64,000 bases of DNA from Rhizobium sp. G21 (GCF_014158035.1 NZ_JACFXW010000001.1:2108001-2172000); one strand, 5' to 3'; shown: positions 1-9,209, counted from the first letter of the stretch. A program made the numbers and translations. The notes: generated from the sequence alone by a model not told the origin.

Positions 1-894
1 CGCATTGTTGAGGAAGGTCACGCGGAAGGCGAAGGCCACGTCGCCGAAGATCGCGGCGTTCTCGGCCCAGCTGATCACGGTGCGCGGGCTCATGACGGTC
101 GAGAGATCGCCATTGATGAAGGCGGCGCGGGTCAGTTCGGCGACGCGCACCATCTTGGCGATCGTGTCGCGGCCCTTGCCGGCTTCCAACTGCTTCACCT
201 TGGCGGTGACGATGTTCACTTCATGCTCGAAGGGCAGATAGTTGAGCGTGGTGACGATCGACCAGCGGTCCATCTGCGCCTGATTGATCTGCTGCGTGCC
301 ATGATAGAGGCCGGTCGTGTCGCCGAGGCCGACGGTGTTGGCGGTGGCGAACAGGCGGAAGGCCGGGTGAGGACGGATGACGCGGCTCTGGTCGAGCAGC
401 GTCAGGCGGCCGGAGGATTCCAGAACGCGCTGAATGACGAACATCACATCCGGGCGGCCGGCGTCATATTCGTCGAACACCAGCGCGACATTGTGCTGAT
501 AGGCCCAGGGCAGGATGCCGTCCTTGAATTCGGTGATCTGCTTGCCGTCCTTCAGCACGATCGCATCCTTGCCGACCAGATCGATGCGGCTGACGTGACT
601 GTCGAGGTTGATGCGGATGCAGGGCCAGTTGAGGCGGGCGGCGACCTGTTCGATATGAGTCGACTTGCCGGTGCCGTGATAGCCCGAGACCATCACGCGG
701 CGGTTATGGGCGAAGCCGGCCAGGATCGCCAGCGTCGTGTCGCGGTCGAACAGGTAATCCGGATCGAGATCCGGCACATGGGCGTCGGTTTCGCTATAGG
801 CCGGCACGCGAATATCGGAATCGATGCCGAAAACGTCCCGCACGGAAACGGTGGTGTCGGGAAGCTTCACAATATCTACGTCAATCTTGCTCAT
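1..894 (-). CDS. cobS: Cobaltochelatase subunit CobS (3' end outside window)
   Basis: AAA+ ATPase subunit of the aerobic cobaltochelatase (CobNST), which inserts cobalt into hydrogenobyrinate diamide during cobalamin synthesis. The reading frame is open over 298 codons from ATG at 894 and runs off the left edge; the family is about 330 residues, so roughly the last tenth is missing. Walker [10 protein letters not shown] lies at residues 71-79 and Walker B VFDEYD follows; the start MSKIDVD and the region [20 protein letters not shown] are typical of CobS. A second ATG lies at 897. The next gene upstream on the same strand is a J-domain protein, the usual rhizobial arrangement (cobT expected to the left). 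Confidence 0.95.
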   Translation of the reverse strand, partial: MSKIDVDIVKLPDTTVSVRDVFGIDSDIRVPAYSETDAHVPDLDPDYLFDRDTTLAILAGFAHNRRVMVSGYHGTGKSTHIEQVAARLNWPCIRINLDSHVSRIDLVGKDAIVLKDGKQITEFKDGILPWAYQHNVALVFDEYDAGRPDVMFVIQRVLESSGRLTLLDQSRVIRPHPAFRLFATANTVGLGDTTGLYHGTQQINQAQMDRWSIVTTLNYLPFEHEVNIVTAKVKQLEAGKGRDTIAKMVRVAELTRAAFINGDLSTVMSPRTVISWAENAAIFGDVAFAFRVTFLNNA

Positions 895-1041
895 CATCTC
901 TCCAGCGCGGCCGTCGGGGAGTTCGGCCTGCAAAATTCCTCGGGCATTGTCCTAGGCCGAGGCGACGAATTAATCAATGCTCGCGCGCGCCTGAAAAAGC
1001 GTCGCGACGACGCCGCGCCTTATATGCGCCCGTCACCGAGG

Positions 1042-1656
1042 TCAGGAGCAGAAACCTGCCTGTTTGAGCAATTGATAGGCCTGAACGACCGACCGGAAGC
1101 GCTCTTCCGAGCCGCGATCGCCTCCATTTGCGTCAGGATGGTGTTTCTTCACCAGTTCCTTGTAGCGCGACTTGATGTCGCTCGACGTGGCGTTGCTGGC
1201 GAGCCCCAGCGTTTCGAAGGCCTTGCCTTCGAGCGGCTTCAGCTTGCGCTCGCGCGGCTCGGGCTTGCTCTGGCGCCAGGCGGAAAAGCCGAAGGGATCG
1301 CGCATCCGGGCGGCGCTGGCGCGCGCCTCGTTCGTGGTCGGAGACCATTTGGCGTTCTTGTTGACGCCGATGGTCCAGGTCGGGCGGTTTCCGGTCACCG
1401 CCTCCTTCTGATAGCGGGCGACCTCGCTGTCGGAGAGGCCCGAGAAGTAATTATAGCCCTTGTTGTATTCCTTGACGTGCTCGAAGCAGAACATGAAATA
1501 CTTGCCCTCTGCGTTCCTGCCCACGGGGGCGCGATGCACGCCGGGCGCCTCGCAACCATCCCACTGACAGGTCGGCTTGTCGGGTTTTTCCTCGACCCGC
1601 GCACCCTTTGAGCGCTTGGACCGGATCGAGTCGAAGTATTTTGAGTCGAGTTTCAT
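1042..1656 (-). CDS. J-domain (DnaJ-like) co-chaperone
   Basis: Protein of 204 residues with a C-terminal J domain containing the diagnostic HPD tripeptide (KKHHPDANGG), which stimulates the ATPase of a DnaK-type Hsp70. The N-terminal part has a CxxxxC...FCFEH motif that may bind metal. I chose the start MKLDSKYFDSIR at 1656 because it matches relatives beside cobS in other Hyphomicrobiales; an upstream ATG at 1692 would add 12 residues. It is divergent from bolA. No G/F region or zinc-finger domain of classical DnaJ is present, so this is a specialised co-chaperone; its client is unknown. Confidence 0.88.
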   Translation of the reverse strand: MKLDSKYFDSIRSKRSKGARVEEKPDKPTCQWDGCEAPGVHRAPVGRNAEGKYFMFCFEHVKEYNKGYNYFSGLSDSEVARYQKEAVTGNRPTWTIGVNKNAKWSPTTNEARASAARMRDPFGFSAWRQSKPEPRERKLKPLEGKAFETLGLASNATSSDIKSRYKELVKKHHPDANGGDRGSEERFRSVVQAYQLLKQAGFCS

Positions 1657-1748
1657 CCGCTCATTATGGGTCTTCGACCCATCCGCTTTCAAGAATTGAC
1701 AAATCGGAAAGTTCTTGGCTTTGTGGGACTATTTTTCGCGAGTTCGCC

Positions 1749-2012
1749 ATGACCCTCCAGGACAAGATCGAAGCGGCGCTTCAGGCCGAGTTTTCTCCCT
1801 CACAGTTGGAGGTCGTCAACGAGAGCCGCATGCATGCCGGCCACAACCCGGAAGCCGCCGCCACCGGCCAGACCCATTTCCGCATCCGCATCACCGCCGA
1901 GACGCTTACCGGCATGAGCCGCGTCGACCAGCACCGCGCCATCAACGCCGCCCTCGCCTTCGGATTTGACGAGGGGCTGCATGCGCTGGCGATCGAGGTC
2001 GGCAAGGGGTAA
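1749..2012 (+). CDS. bolA: BolA family protein
   Basis: Small protein of 87 residues, normal BolA length, with the class II KH-like fold signature: N-terminal helix MTLQDKIEAALQ, central HF.IRI strand and the C-terminal QHRAINAAL helix. BolA proteins act with monothiol glutaredoxins in iron-sulfur cluster handling and iron signalling. ATG at 1749. Divergent from the J-domain gene, as commonly seen in rhizobia. Function of this paralogue is inferred from family only. Confidence 0.9.
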   Translation: MTLQDKIEAALQAEFSPSQLEVVNESRMHAGHNPEAAATGQTHFRIRITAETLTGMSRVDQHRAINAALAFGFDEGLHALAIEVGKG

Positions 2013-2071
2013 TTCTTGGCCCACGCGTCGATATCTGCTAGCATCCTCGCAGCCCCCTGGAGATGCAGGCC

Positions 2072-2311
2072 ATGACGCTCTTGCTCGAAGATGAAGACGT
2101 CGTTCAACTCGCAACGAGATTGGCCGAGCGGCGTCAGGTGAGCCCGACTCAGGTCCTTCGCGACGCTTTGAAGCGCGAATGGAGCCGCGAGATGGGCGAC
2201 ACGTCCATGATCGACGCCGTGAAAGTAATTCAGTCGAAGGTTCGGGCGCTGTCCGACCCGCAGAAAGCGCGTCCGGCCGACAAAGATTTCATCGACAGCC
2301 TCTACGAGTAG
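2072..2311 (+). CDS. VapB-type antitoxin
   Basis: 79-residue protein of the Rv0623/VapB transcription-factor-like antitoxin family: N-terminal ribbon-helix-helix (DEDVVQLATRLAERRQVSPTQVLRDAL) and an acidic C-terminal tail (DKDFIDSLYE) that would occupy the PIN toxin. The track start at 2063 puts GGAG directly against the ATG; the ATG at 2072 has GGAG nine bases upstream and is preferred. The toxin gene follows after 3 bases, as in vapBC operons. Such antitoxins usually repress their own promoter, so the operator should lie in 2013-2071. Confidence 0.8.
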   Translation: MTLLLEDEDVVQLATRLAERRQVSPTQVLRDALKREWSREMGDTSMIDAVKVIQSKVRALSDPQKARPADKDFIDSLYE

Positions 2312-2314
2312 GCC

Positions 2315-2711
2315 ATGTTTCTCGACGCCTCCGCGATTTGCGCGATCATGATCAAAGAGGATGACGCCGAGATCCTGCTGAACAAGATCCTATCGGCCGA
2401 GATGAAACTCACTTCTCCGATGGCGATCTGGGAAGCGACGCTCGCCGTCAGCCGCGCGTCGGGCATCGACATCGTCGAGACGGAACGCTTGGTGTCAGAG
2501 TTCTTGACCGCCATCGGCGCGGACAGCGTCTCCATCACCGCCGAACTCACCCCGGTCGCCATCGCCGCCCATCGCGATTTCGGCAAAGGGCGGCATCCGG
2601 CGGCGTTGAATTTCGGCGATTGCTTCGCCTTATGCCTGCGCGCGCCATCACGGTTTGCCGCTGCTGTTCAAGGGCGAGGATTTCAGCCGGACGGATATCG
2701 AGCGCGCCTGA
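2315..2711 (+). CDS. VapC-type PIN-domain toxin, frameshifted near its C terminus
   Basis: PIN-domain ribonuclease partner of the preceding VapB. The first acid (MFLDASAICAI) and the ETERLVSEF and HPAALNFGDCFA motifs are visible. After GDCFA the annotated frame degenerates, but removing one T of the TT at 2630-2631 restores the family ending (FAYACARHHGLPLLFKGEDF) and a stop at 2709-2711. Without correction the ORF ends at 2716 and loses the conserved LLFKGEDF tail. This is the only gain of a base among the many shifts in the window, so a genuine inactivated toxin is more plausible here than elsewhere. Confidence 0.75.
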
Positions 2712-2724
2712 TCTAGAGCGTATC

Positions 2725-3135
2725 TCAGTTGATCTTGCGGGGACGGCCGCCCTTGGCGCCATTCGCCCGGCTCGCCTCAACCTTCGCCGCCGAGCGCGAC
2801 TGGCCGCCGCGGCGTTGCGCCTCCATGAACTTGGCTGTCCCGAAGACGCCGTTCATCAGGCCCGCGATCGTGAAATCGACATCCAGGCTCTCCCAGTGCA
2901 GGCCCGTTTCGCCCAGAAGCTCGACCTCCGCCAATTGCGCATCCGTGGCCGTCTCGAGGCCTTGAAGGGCGCGCGCGGGAGCCATGAAGCAGGCGCCGTT
3001 GGAGAAATCGACGATGATGCGGCCAGACGCCGCATCGAAGCGGACCGAGGATGGTATGGGCGTGTTGGCGCGCTGCGCCTCGCCCGCGCGCGTCGCCTCG
3101 CGAAATTCTTGATCATCCGGAACGGCGTCAGCCAT
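2725..3135 (-). CDS. DUF2442 domain protein
   Basis: 136-residue protein with a DUF2442 core (residues about 25-85, IPSSVRFDAASGRIIVDFSNG, LETATDAQLAEVELLGETGLHW) and a basic C-terminal tail ending RANGAKGGRPRKIN. The biochemical role of DUF2442 is unknown to me. It overlaps the preceding DUF4160 gene by 8 bases, indicating co-translation. DUF4160/DUF2442 pairs recur in bacterial genomes and behave genomically like toxin-antitoxin modules, but I know no proof of toxicity for this pair. Confidence 0.75.
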   Translation of the reverse strand: MADAVPDDQEFREATRAGEAQRANTPIPSSVRFDAASGRIIVDFSNGACFMAPARALQGLETATDAQLAEVELLGETGLHWESLDVDFTIAGLMNGVFGTAKFMEAQRRGGQSRSAAKVEASRANGAKGGRPRKIN

Positions 3136-3355
3136 GAATGCGTCTCCATTGCGCGATCAGGTTGGCTTGATGATCCTCCACAAGAGCCAGCGCCCGGCTG
3201 AGCTCCCTCTTCGTCATCCCACGATTGGTCAGAACGCGAATAGTGAAAATGTCAATGCGCGCCTCGCCATCTCCATAAACATGCACATGGGCGGGCTCAC
3301 GGTCATCCGTGTAGATGACAAAGCGTATGCCAGCTTCACGAAAAACAGTGACCAT
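3128..3355 (-). CDS. DUF4160 domain protein
   Basis: 75-residue protein with the DUF4160 pattern: F..AGIRFVIYTDDREPAHVHV, then G.A.I.I, and a C-terminal helix ALALVEDHQANLIAQW. Start MVTVF at 3355. First gene of a two-gene unit with the DUF2442 gene (8-base overlap). A short perfect palindrome lies 11 bases upstream of the start and is a candidate operator. Function unknown; a toxin-antitoxin role is inference from gene pairing. Confidence 0.75.
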   Translation of the reverse strand: MVTVFREAGIRFVIYTDDREPAHVHVYGDGEARIDIFTIRVLTNRGMTKRELSRALALVEDHQANLIAQWRRIHG

Positions 3356-3365
3356 GCCGAAGCAT

Positions 3366-3383
3366 AACCCAACTTGTTGGGTT
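3366..3383. promoter_or_regulatory. Palindrome upstream of the DUF4160/DUF2442 pair
   Basis: Perfect 7-base inverted repeat (aacccaa-cttg-ttgggtt) ending 11 bases before the ATG of the DUF4160 gene. Its position in the leader would suit an autoregulatory operator. It could also be a small hairpin; only the sequence symmetry is seen. Confidence 0.4.
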
Positions 3384-3419
3384 ATTCAAGCAGCGGACAA
3401 TATATGCCTTTCACCCTGA

Positions 3420-4460
3420 TCAGGGCGTCACTTCCCAGAAGAGGTCGAACATCGGGTCGAACACAGTCACCGGCCCAGCGCCCGTTTCGATCCTGGTGGG
3501 AAACTCTACCTTCTCGGCGCGCTTGACCATCGTGATGCGCTCCTCGTTGGGGGCCAGCCCGTACCAGGCCGGACCGTTGAGCGAGGCGAAGGCTTCGAGC
3601 CTGTCGAGCGCATTTTCCTGTTCGAAGACATGGGCGAGGCAACTCATCGTGTTGATCGATGTGAAGCAGCCGGCGCAGCCGCAGGCGCATTCCTTGAGCG
3701 GATCGACATGCGGGGCGGAATCGGTGCCCAGGAAGAACCTGGCGTCGCCGGAGGTCGCCGCCTTGCGCAGCGCCTGGCGATGGTTTTCGCGCTTGGCGAC
3801 CGGCAGGCAGTAATAATGAGGCCGGATGCCGCCGGCGAGGATGGCGTTACGGTTGATGATCAGGTGGTGGGTGGTGATCGAGCCGGCCAGATTGGCCTTG
3901 GAGGCGGCGATATAGTCGACGCCGTCCTTGGTGGTCACATGCTCCATCGTCACTTTCAGCTCCGGCAGTCGGGCGCGCAGCGGATCGAGCACCGTTTCGA
4001 TGAATACGGCTTCGCGGTCGAAAATATCGACATCCGAGGAGGTCACCTCGCCATGCACGCAGAGCGGCAGGCCGATCTTCGCCATGCGCTCGAACACCGG
4101 CATGGCCTTGTCCATGTCGCGCACGCCGGAATGGGAATTGGTGGTGGCGCCAGCCGGATAGAGCTTGGCGGCCGTGACGAGGCCGGAGCGATGCGCTTCT
4201 TCGAGATCGTCGGGATCGGTTCCCTCGGTGAGATAGAGCGTCATCAGCGGTTCGAAGTGGTGATGGTCCGGTTTGGCCGCCAGGATGCGGTCGCGATAGG
4301 CGCGGGCGTCAGCGGTGGTGACCACGGGCGGAACCAGATTGGGCATGATGATGGCGCGGGCGAAATGCCTGGACGTGTAAGGCAGCACGGCCTTCAGCAT
4401 CTCGCCGTCGCGCAGGTGCAGATGCCAGTCGTCGGGGCGGCGCAGGGTGATCTCGGTCAT
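3420..4460 (-). CDS. pyrC: Dihydroorotase (class II type)
   Basis: 346 residues, the normal size of the PyrC-type enzyme that cyclises N-carbamoyl-aspartate to dihydroorotate in pyrimidine synthesis. The metal ligands are visible: HxH in [10 protein letters not shown] near residue 13, the carboxylated lysine in [14 protein letters not shown] in CVHGEV, H in MEHVTT, and D in LGTDSAPH. The substrate-facing [15 protein letters not shown] tail is also intact. The start [13 protein letters not shown] is the family start. Single-gene unit to the left of the frc operon and separated from it by a terminator. Confidence 0.96.
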   Translation of the reverse strand: MTEITLRRPDDWHLHLRDGEMLKAVLPYTSRHFARAIIMPNLVPPVVTTADARAYRDRILAAKPDHHHFEPLMTLYLTEGTDPDDLEEAHRSGLVTAAKLYPAGATTNSHSGVRDMDKAMPVFERMAKIGLPLCVHGEVTSSDVDIFDREAVFIETVLDPLRARLPELKVTMEHVTTKDGVDYIAASKANLAGSITTHHLIINRNAILAGGIRPHYYCLPVAKRENHRQALRKAATSGDARFFLGTDSAPHVDPLKECACGCAGCFTSINTMSCLAHVFEQENALDRLEAFASLNGPAWYGLAPNEERITMVKRAEKVEFPTRIETGAGPVTVFDPMFDLFWEVTP

Positions 4461-4551
4461 CGATAGAGGTTCCGAACAAGAGAAGGGATGGACACGGCCA
4501 TAACGCGACGCCGTAGAGCGCGCAACGCCTGAGACGACGAGAAGTTCGGCC

Positions 4552-4584
4552 CAAAAAGAAACGCCCGCTGTGGAGGCGGGCGTT
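4552..4584 (-). terminator. Rho-independent terminator of the frcBCA operon
   Basis: Nine-base perfect stem (aacgcccgc / gcgggcgtt, 4560-4584) with a 7-base loop. Read on the minus strand it is followed by TTCTTTTTGG. It lies 20 bases beyond the stop of the transporter ATPase gene. Confidence 0.85.
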
Positions 4585-4604
4585 CGAAACTCCTTGGAAG
4601 GAAA

Positions 4605-5387
4605 TCAGGCGGCCATCGCGGCTTCCGGCGGCGCTTTCGCGCCGGTCATGAAGGCCACGGCGTCCGACATGGTGTAGTCTTTTGGGTTGATCACGCAGAG
4701 GCGTCTGCCGAGCCGATGAATATGAATGCGGTCCGCCACTTCGAAGACATGCGGCATATTGTGCGAGATGAGCACGATCGGCAGGCCCCGCGCCTTCACA
4801 TCCTGGATCAGTTCCAGCACCCGACGCGATTCCTTGACGCCGAGCGCGGCCGTCGGCTCGTCGAGAATGATCACCTTGGAGCCGAAGGCTGCGGCGCGCG
4901 CCACCGCCACGCCCTGGCGCTGGCCGCCAGAGAGCGTTTCCACCGCCTGGTTGATGTTCTGGATGGTCAGCAGGCCGAGTTCGGAGAGCTTGTCGCGCGC
5001 CACTTTTTCCATCGCCTTGCGGTCGAGCATGCGAAACACGGAGCCGAGAGGGCCCGGTTTGCGGATCTCGCGGCCGAGGAACATGTTGTCGGCGATCGAC
5101 AGCGCCGGCGACAGCGCAAGGTTCTGATAGACCGTTTCGATGCCGGATTTGCGCGCCTCGATCGGCGAACGGAAACGGACAGGCTGGCCGTCCAGGCGGA
5201 TCTCGCCGTCGTCGGGGGTCACGGCGCCCGAAAGCGCCTTGATCAACGAAGACTTGCCGGCGCCGTTGTCGCCGATCACGGCGAGGATTTCGCCCGGATA
5301 GAGGTCGAAATCGGCATTGTCGAGAGCGGTCACCTTGCCATAGCGCTTGACGAGGCCGCGTGCGGTGAGAATGGGTTCGCGAGACAT
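4605..5387 (-). CDS. frcA: Sugar (fructose-type) ABC transporter ATP-binding protein
   Basis: 260-residue ATPase with Walker A GDNGAGKSS, Q-loop region VYQNLALSP, signature LSGGQRQG and Walker B VIILDEP. It is a single-domain ATPase, as in the rhizobial FrcBCA fructose/ribose/mannose importer, unlike the double-domain RbsA. The ATG at 5387 overlaps the permease stop by 1 base-step (ATGA). The ORF continues upstream in frame, but MSREPILTARGLVKRYG is the family start. Energises import through FrcC. Confidence 0.92.
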   Translation of the reverse strand: MSREPILTARGLVKRYGKVTALDNADFDLYPGEILAVIGDNGAGKSSLIKALSGAVTPDDGEIRLDGQPVRFRSPIEARKSGIETVYQNLALSPALSIADNMFLGREIRKPGPLGSVFRMLDRKAMEKVARDKLSELGLLTIQNINQAVETLSGGQRQGVAVARAAAFGSKVIILDEPTAALGVKESRRVLELIQDVKARGLPIVLISHNMPHVFEVADRIHIHRLGRRLCVINPKDYTMSDAVAFMTGAKAPPEAAMAA

Positions 5388-6469
5388 CAGCCGGCCACCT
5401 TTCTGATCCACTGGTCGATCGCAACGGCGGTGATGATCAACACGCCGATGAGGAGATAGGTCCATTGCGGGTCGGTGCCGATCAGGCGCAGGCCCAGCGA
5501 GAAGACGCCGACGATCAGGCCGCCGAACAGCATGCCCATGATCGAACCGCGTCCGCCGAACAGCGAGATGCCGCCGATCACCACCGCGGTGATGGATTCG
5601 ATATTGGCGAACTGACCCGCAGTCGGCGAGACCGAGCCGATGCGGCCGATCAGCGCCCAGCCTGCGAAGGCGCAGATCAGGCCCGACAGCGTATAGACGG
5701 TGGTCAGCATGCGCTTGACGTTGACGCCGGCGAGTTCGGCCGCATCGGGATCGTCGCCCACCGCATAGAGATGGCGGCCCCAGGCGGTGCGGTTGAGCAC
5801 ATACCAGAGCAGCGCCGTCAGCAGCACCATGGCGATGACGCCATAGGTGAAGACCGCGCCGCCGAAGCGAATGTTTTCGCCGAAGAACTGCAGAATCGGC
5901 GCATTCTGCTCGATGTCCTGGCCGCGGATCGTCTCGTTGGCCGAATACAGGAAGTTCGAGGCGAGCACGATCTGCCACATGCCGAGCGTGACGATGAAGG
6001 GCGGCAGCTTCATGCGCGAGACCAGCAGGCCGTTGATGAAGCCGCAGGCCGCGCCGACGGCGAGGCCGCAGATCACGGCGAATGTCGGCGGCAGGCCGTA
6101 GCGAAAGGTGAACTGGCCCATGACCACCGAGGACAGGACCATGATCGCCCCGACTGACAGGTCGATGCCGGCGGTGAGGATGACCAGCGTCTGGGCCGCG
6201 CCGACGATGCCGACGATGGCCACCTGCTGGAGAATGAGGGTGAGCGAGAAGGCCGAGAAGAACTTGCCGCCGAGAATCGCTCCGAAAATGGCCAGCGACA
6301 GAACCAGCACGATCAGCGGCACGGCCGCCGGGCTCGAATGCAGGTAGTGCTGCAGTCTCTGCAGCGGCGTCTTGTCATGCGTGTCGAAACTCGCAAGCTG
6401 CGTGGAGCTTTGCGACAGGACTTTCTCGAATTCCTGAGACGGCTGTGAGGCAGCGCGCGGCTCACTCAT
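5387..6469 (-). CDS. frcC: Sugar ABC transporter permease (fructose type)
   Basis: 360-residue integral membrane protein of the RbsC/FrcC family, with a hydrophilic N-terminal tail of about 45 residues and then about ten hydrophobic segments. The conserved loop TLVILTAGIDLSVGAIMVLS and the C-terminal SVSPTAGQFANIESITAVVIGG...SLFGG motif are present. It forms the transmembrane channel of the importer with the ATPase FrcA and binding protein FrcB; translation is coupled to frcA. Confidence 0.92.
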   Translation of the reverse strand: MSEPRAASQPSQEFEKVLSQSSTQLASFDTHDKTPLQRLQHYLHSSPAAVPLIVLVLSLAIFGAILGGKFFSAFSLTLILQQVAIVGIVGAAQTLVILTAGIDLSVGAIMVLSSVVMGQFTFRYGLPPTFAVICGLAVGAACGFINGLLVSRMKLPPFIVTLGMWQIVLASNFLYSANETIRGQDIEQNAPILQFFGENIRFGGAVFTYGVIAMVLLTALLWYVLNRTAWGRHLYAVGDDPDAAELAGVNVKRMLTTVYTLSGLICAFAGWALIGRIGSVSPTAGQFANIESITAVVIGGISLFGGRGSIMGMLFGGLIVGVFSLGLRLIGTDPQWTYLLIGVLIITAVAIDQWIRKVAG

Positions 6470-6686
6470 CTTCCTTCCTCCCGTTGTTCTGGTTGCGCAA
6501 CCTGTCCGACGGCGGCCGGACTTCGTTGCGATTCACATACGCCCTGAAGGCTTCCCACCGGCACCCCTCGCGTCCGGTCGGGAGAGCGGCGCCGACGGGC
6601 GCTGCTCGGATCATGTTTCGCCTCGCTTGTGGGCGTCGATGTCCGCGAAATCGATCGGATCGATCGGGAAACAGATCTTTTCGGAG

Positions 6687-6713
6687 GCGGTCCGGGCGCG
6701 AAGCCCGGACCGC
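6687..6713 (-). promoter_or_regulatory. Intercistronic hairpin between frcB and frcC
   Basis: Perfect 11-base stem (gcggtccgggc / gcccggaccgc) with a 5-base loop, placed 12 bases beyond the frcB stop. No run of T follows. The position suits an mRNA-stabilising or partial-termination hairpin that keeps binding-protein levels above permease levels, as known for other binding-protein operons; that role is inference. Confidence 0.65.
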
Positions 6714-6724
6714 CGGATGTCACA

Positions 6725-7750
6725 TCAGCCCCAGCACTTGTCCATGCCGGTCTTGACGTCGATCGATTCCACGCCTGCAGCGGGCTTGTCCGTCACCAGC
6801 GCCACGCCGGTGTCGAAGAAGGTCTTGCCTTCGGTCGGCTTCGGCTTTTCGCCGGTGTCGGCGAACTTCTTGATCGCTTCGACGCCGAGAGCGGCCATCA
6901 TCAGCGGATACTGCTGCGAGGTCGCGCCGATGATGCCGTCCTGAACGTTCTTCACGCCCGGGCAACCGCCGTCGACGGAAACGATCAACACGTCCTTCTC
7001 GCGGCCGACGGCCTTCAGCGCTTCATAGGCGCCGGCGGCGGCCGGTTCGTTGATGGTGTGGACGACGTTGATTTCCGGGTCCTTCTGGAGAAGGTTTTCC
7101 ATGGCGGTGCGGCCGCCTTCTTCGTTGCCGTTGGTCACGTCATGGCCGACGATGCGGGCGTCGTCCTCGTCGCCGATCTTGTTGGGATCCTTCGGGTCGA
7201 TGCCGAAGCCGATCATGAAGCCCTGGTCGCGCATCACGTCGACGGAGGGCTGCGACGGGGTCAGATCGAGGAAGGCGACCTTGGCGTCCTTGGCGGCGTC
7301 GCCGAGGGTGGCTGCGGCCCACTGGCCGATCAGCTTGCCGGCGAGCAGGTTGTCGGTTGCGAAGGTGGAGTCGGCGGCGTCGATCGGCTCGAGCGGCGTG
7401 TCGAGCGCGATGACCAGAAGGCCGGCGTCGCGGGCTTTCTTGACGGCCGGGACGATGCCCTTGGTGTCGGATGCGGCGATCAGGATGCCCTTGGCGCCGT
7501 CGGCGATGCAGGTTTCGATGGCGGCGACCTGGCTTTCGGAATCACCGTCGACCTTGCCGGCATAGGCCTTCAACGTCACGCCGATTTCCTTGGCTTTGGC
7601 TTCTGCGCCTTCCTTCATCTTGACGAAGAAGGGATTTGTGTCAGTCTTGGTGATGAGGCACGCAGACACGTCGGCAGCCTGCGCCGAGCCCGAGAAGGCG
7701 ACGCCCAGCGCAAGCGCGCCGAAAGCTGCAGCAAGAATGGATGACTTCAT
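6725..7750 (-). CDS. frcB: Periplasmic fructose-type sugar-binding protein
   Basis: 341 residues of the Peripla_BP_4 family. The N terminus is a clear Sec signal peptide with likely cleavage after SAQA (about residue 25). The mature protein keeps the sugar-pocket motifs [30 protein letters not shown] and SVDGGCPG, close to rhizobial FrcB. First gene of the leftward frcBCA operon. It is divergent from the ROK regulator, with a 226-base shared control region. Confidence 0.93.
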   Translation of the reverse strand: MKSSILAAAFGALALGVAFSGSAQAADVSACLITKTDTNPFFVKMKEGAEAKAKEIGVTLKAYAGKVDGDSESQVAAIETCIADGAKGILIAASDTKGIVPAVKKARDAGLLVIALDTPLEPIDAADSTFATDNLLAGKLIGQWAAATLGDAAKDAKVAFLDLTPSQPSVDVMRDQGFMIGFGIDPKDPNKIGDEDDARIVGHDVTNGNEEGGRTAMENLLQKDPEINVVHTINEPAAAGAYEALKAVGREKDVLIVSVDGGCPGVKNVQDGIIGATSQQYPLMMAALGVEAIKKFADTGEKPKPTEGKTFFDTGVALVTDKPAAGVESIDVKTGMDKCWG

Positions 7751-7894
7751 GATTTCCTCCCACGGAAATTGACCTCCGGCGCCGGACTATCCGACGCCCT
7801 GTTCGAGCGCCGCACTATCGGGTACGACCCAAAGCTCCTCCCGCTTCGTGCGACCGCCGAGCATCAGATAAACACCAAACAAAACATGTGTCAA

Positions 7895-7921
7895 TTAATA
7901 AATCGAGTTGATTTATTAATT
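7895..7921. promoter_or_regulatory. Candidate ROK-regulator operator
   Basis: Perfect 11-base inverted repeat (attaataaatc-gagtt-gatttattaat), AT-rich within a GC-rich genome, in the gap between frcB and the divergent ROK gene. NagC/Mlc-type ROK repressors bind AT-rich palindromes of this kind, so this is the likely site by which the regulator controls frcBCA and itself. Binding is inferred. Confidence 0.7.
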
Positions 7922-7976
7922 AGATGTGGCATGGTCCGGGTCACTTGCTATAGTCACGCCCGGGAGGAGAATGGGC

Positions 7977-9209
7977 ATGGCGGACATATATCCGACAGAA
8001 ATCAGGACGGTCGAAAACACCGTCGTCGACCCCATGGGCGGGGCCAACCAGACACGCGTGCGCGCTTATAACGAACGCCTCGTGCTGTCGCTGGTGCGCC
8101 GCCATGGCAGCCTGTCCAAAGCGGAAATCGCCCGTCGCACCGGCCTGTCGGCGCAGACGGTGTCGGTGATCATGCGCGCGCTCGAAAAGGACGGCTTGCT
8201 GAGCCGCGGCCTGCCGCAACGCGGCCGCGTGGGCCAGCCGTCGATACCGATGAGCCTGAACGCCGACGGAGTGTTCTCCCTCGGCCTCAAGGTCGGTCGC
8301 CGCAGTTGCGAGCTCATCCTGATGGATTTCATCGGCGCGGTCCGCATGCGCCGCAGCGAGGCTTACCGCTATCCCACGCCGGCGCTGATCGTCGATTTCG
8401 TCACCCGATCCGTCGCCAGCATGCGCCGCGACCTCTCGGACAGCCTCTGGCGCAAGGTCTCGGGCCTCGGCGTCGCTCTGCCCTTCGAATTGTGGAACTG
8501 GGTCGAGGCGCTGGGGGCGCCCAAGGCGGATATGGACGCCTGGCGCAACACGGACGTCGCCGCCCTGCTGGCCGACGCGATGGACTTGCCGGTCGTGGTG
8601 CAGAACGACGCCACCGCCGCTTGCGCCGCCGAGCTGGCCTTCGGCCACGGGCCTCGCTACGCCGATTTCGCCTATTTCTTCATCGGCACCTTTATCGGCG
8701 GCGGCGTGGCGATCAATCACGCCCTCTATCCGGGACGCACGGGCAATGCCGGCGCCTTCGGCTCCATGCCGTTCCGGGCGGGGAGCGCCGAGCAGGACCA
8801 ACTGATCGATCACGCTTCGATCATCCAGCTCGAGCGGAAGCTCGAAAAAGCCGGCCGCGACCCCTCCTCCATCTGGCTCGAACCGGATCGCTGGGAGGAT
8901 TTCGGAGCGATCGAAACCGAATGGATCGAGGAAACGGCCGACGCGCTGGCGTTCGCCACGGCGTCGGTCTGTTCGGTCATCGATTTCGAGGCCGTCATCA
9001 TCGACGGAGGCTTCAGCCCGTCGGTCAAGGGAAGGATCGTCGAGGCGACCCGCCAGGCGATGGGCTGCGCCAATCTGCAGGGCGTCTCCGCCCCCGTGAT
9101 CGAAGCGGGATTGGTCGGAGCGTCCGCCCGCGCCATCGGCGCCGCCAGCCTGCCGCTGTTTTCCCGTTACCATATCGATCAAAGCGTGTTGTTCAAGGAG
9201 CTGGCCTGA
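7977..9209 (+). CDS. ROK family transcriptional regulator of the frc locus
   Basis: About 410 residues. An N-terminal winged helix-turn-helix (KAEIARRTGLSAQTVSVIM, near residues 35-60) is followed by a ROK sugar-kinase-like domain (IGTFIGGGVAIN, VIIDGGFS). The cysteine-rich zinc motif of typical ROK proteins is not visible, so kinase activity is unlikely. The start at 7977 has GGAGGA 8-10 bases upstream; in-frame ATG 7971 is too close to it. Stop overlaps the next start (TGATG). Predicted repressor or activator of the divergent frcBCA operon. Confidence 0.88.
   Translation: MADIYPTEIRTVENTVVDPMGGANQTRVRAYNERLVLSLVRRHGSLSKAEIARRTGLSAQTVSVIMRALEKDGLLSRGLPQRGRVGQPSIPMSLNADGVFSLGLKVGRRSCELILMDFIGAVRMRRSEAYRYPTPALIVDFVTRSVASMRRDLSDSLWRKVSGLGVALPFELWNWVEALGAPKADMDAWRNTDVAALLADAMDLPVVVQNDATAACAAELAFGHGPRYADFAYFFIGTFIGGGVAINHALYPGRTGNAGAFGSMPFRAGSAEQDQLIDHASIIQLERKLEKAGRDPSSIWLEPDRWEDFGAIETEWIEETADALAFATASVCSVIDFEAVIIDGGFSPSVKGRIVEATRQAMGCANLQGVSAPVIEAGLVGASARAIGAASLPLFSRYHIDQSVLFKELA

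Noticed and set aside
223..1611. Long plus-strand ORF over cobS and the J-domain gene.
   Set aside because: Antisense shadow of two clear genes in GC-rich DNA; no recognisable domain.
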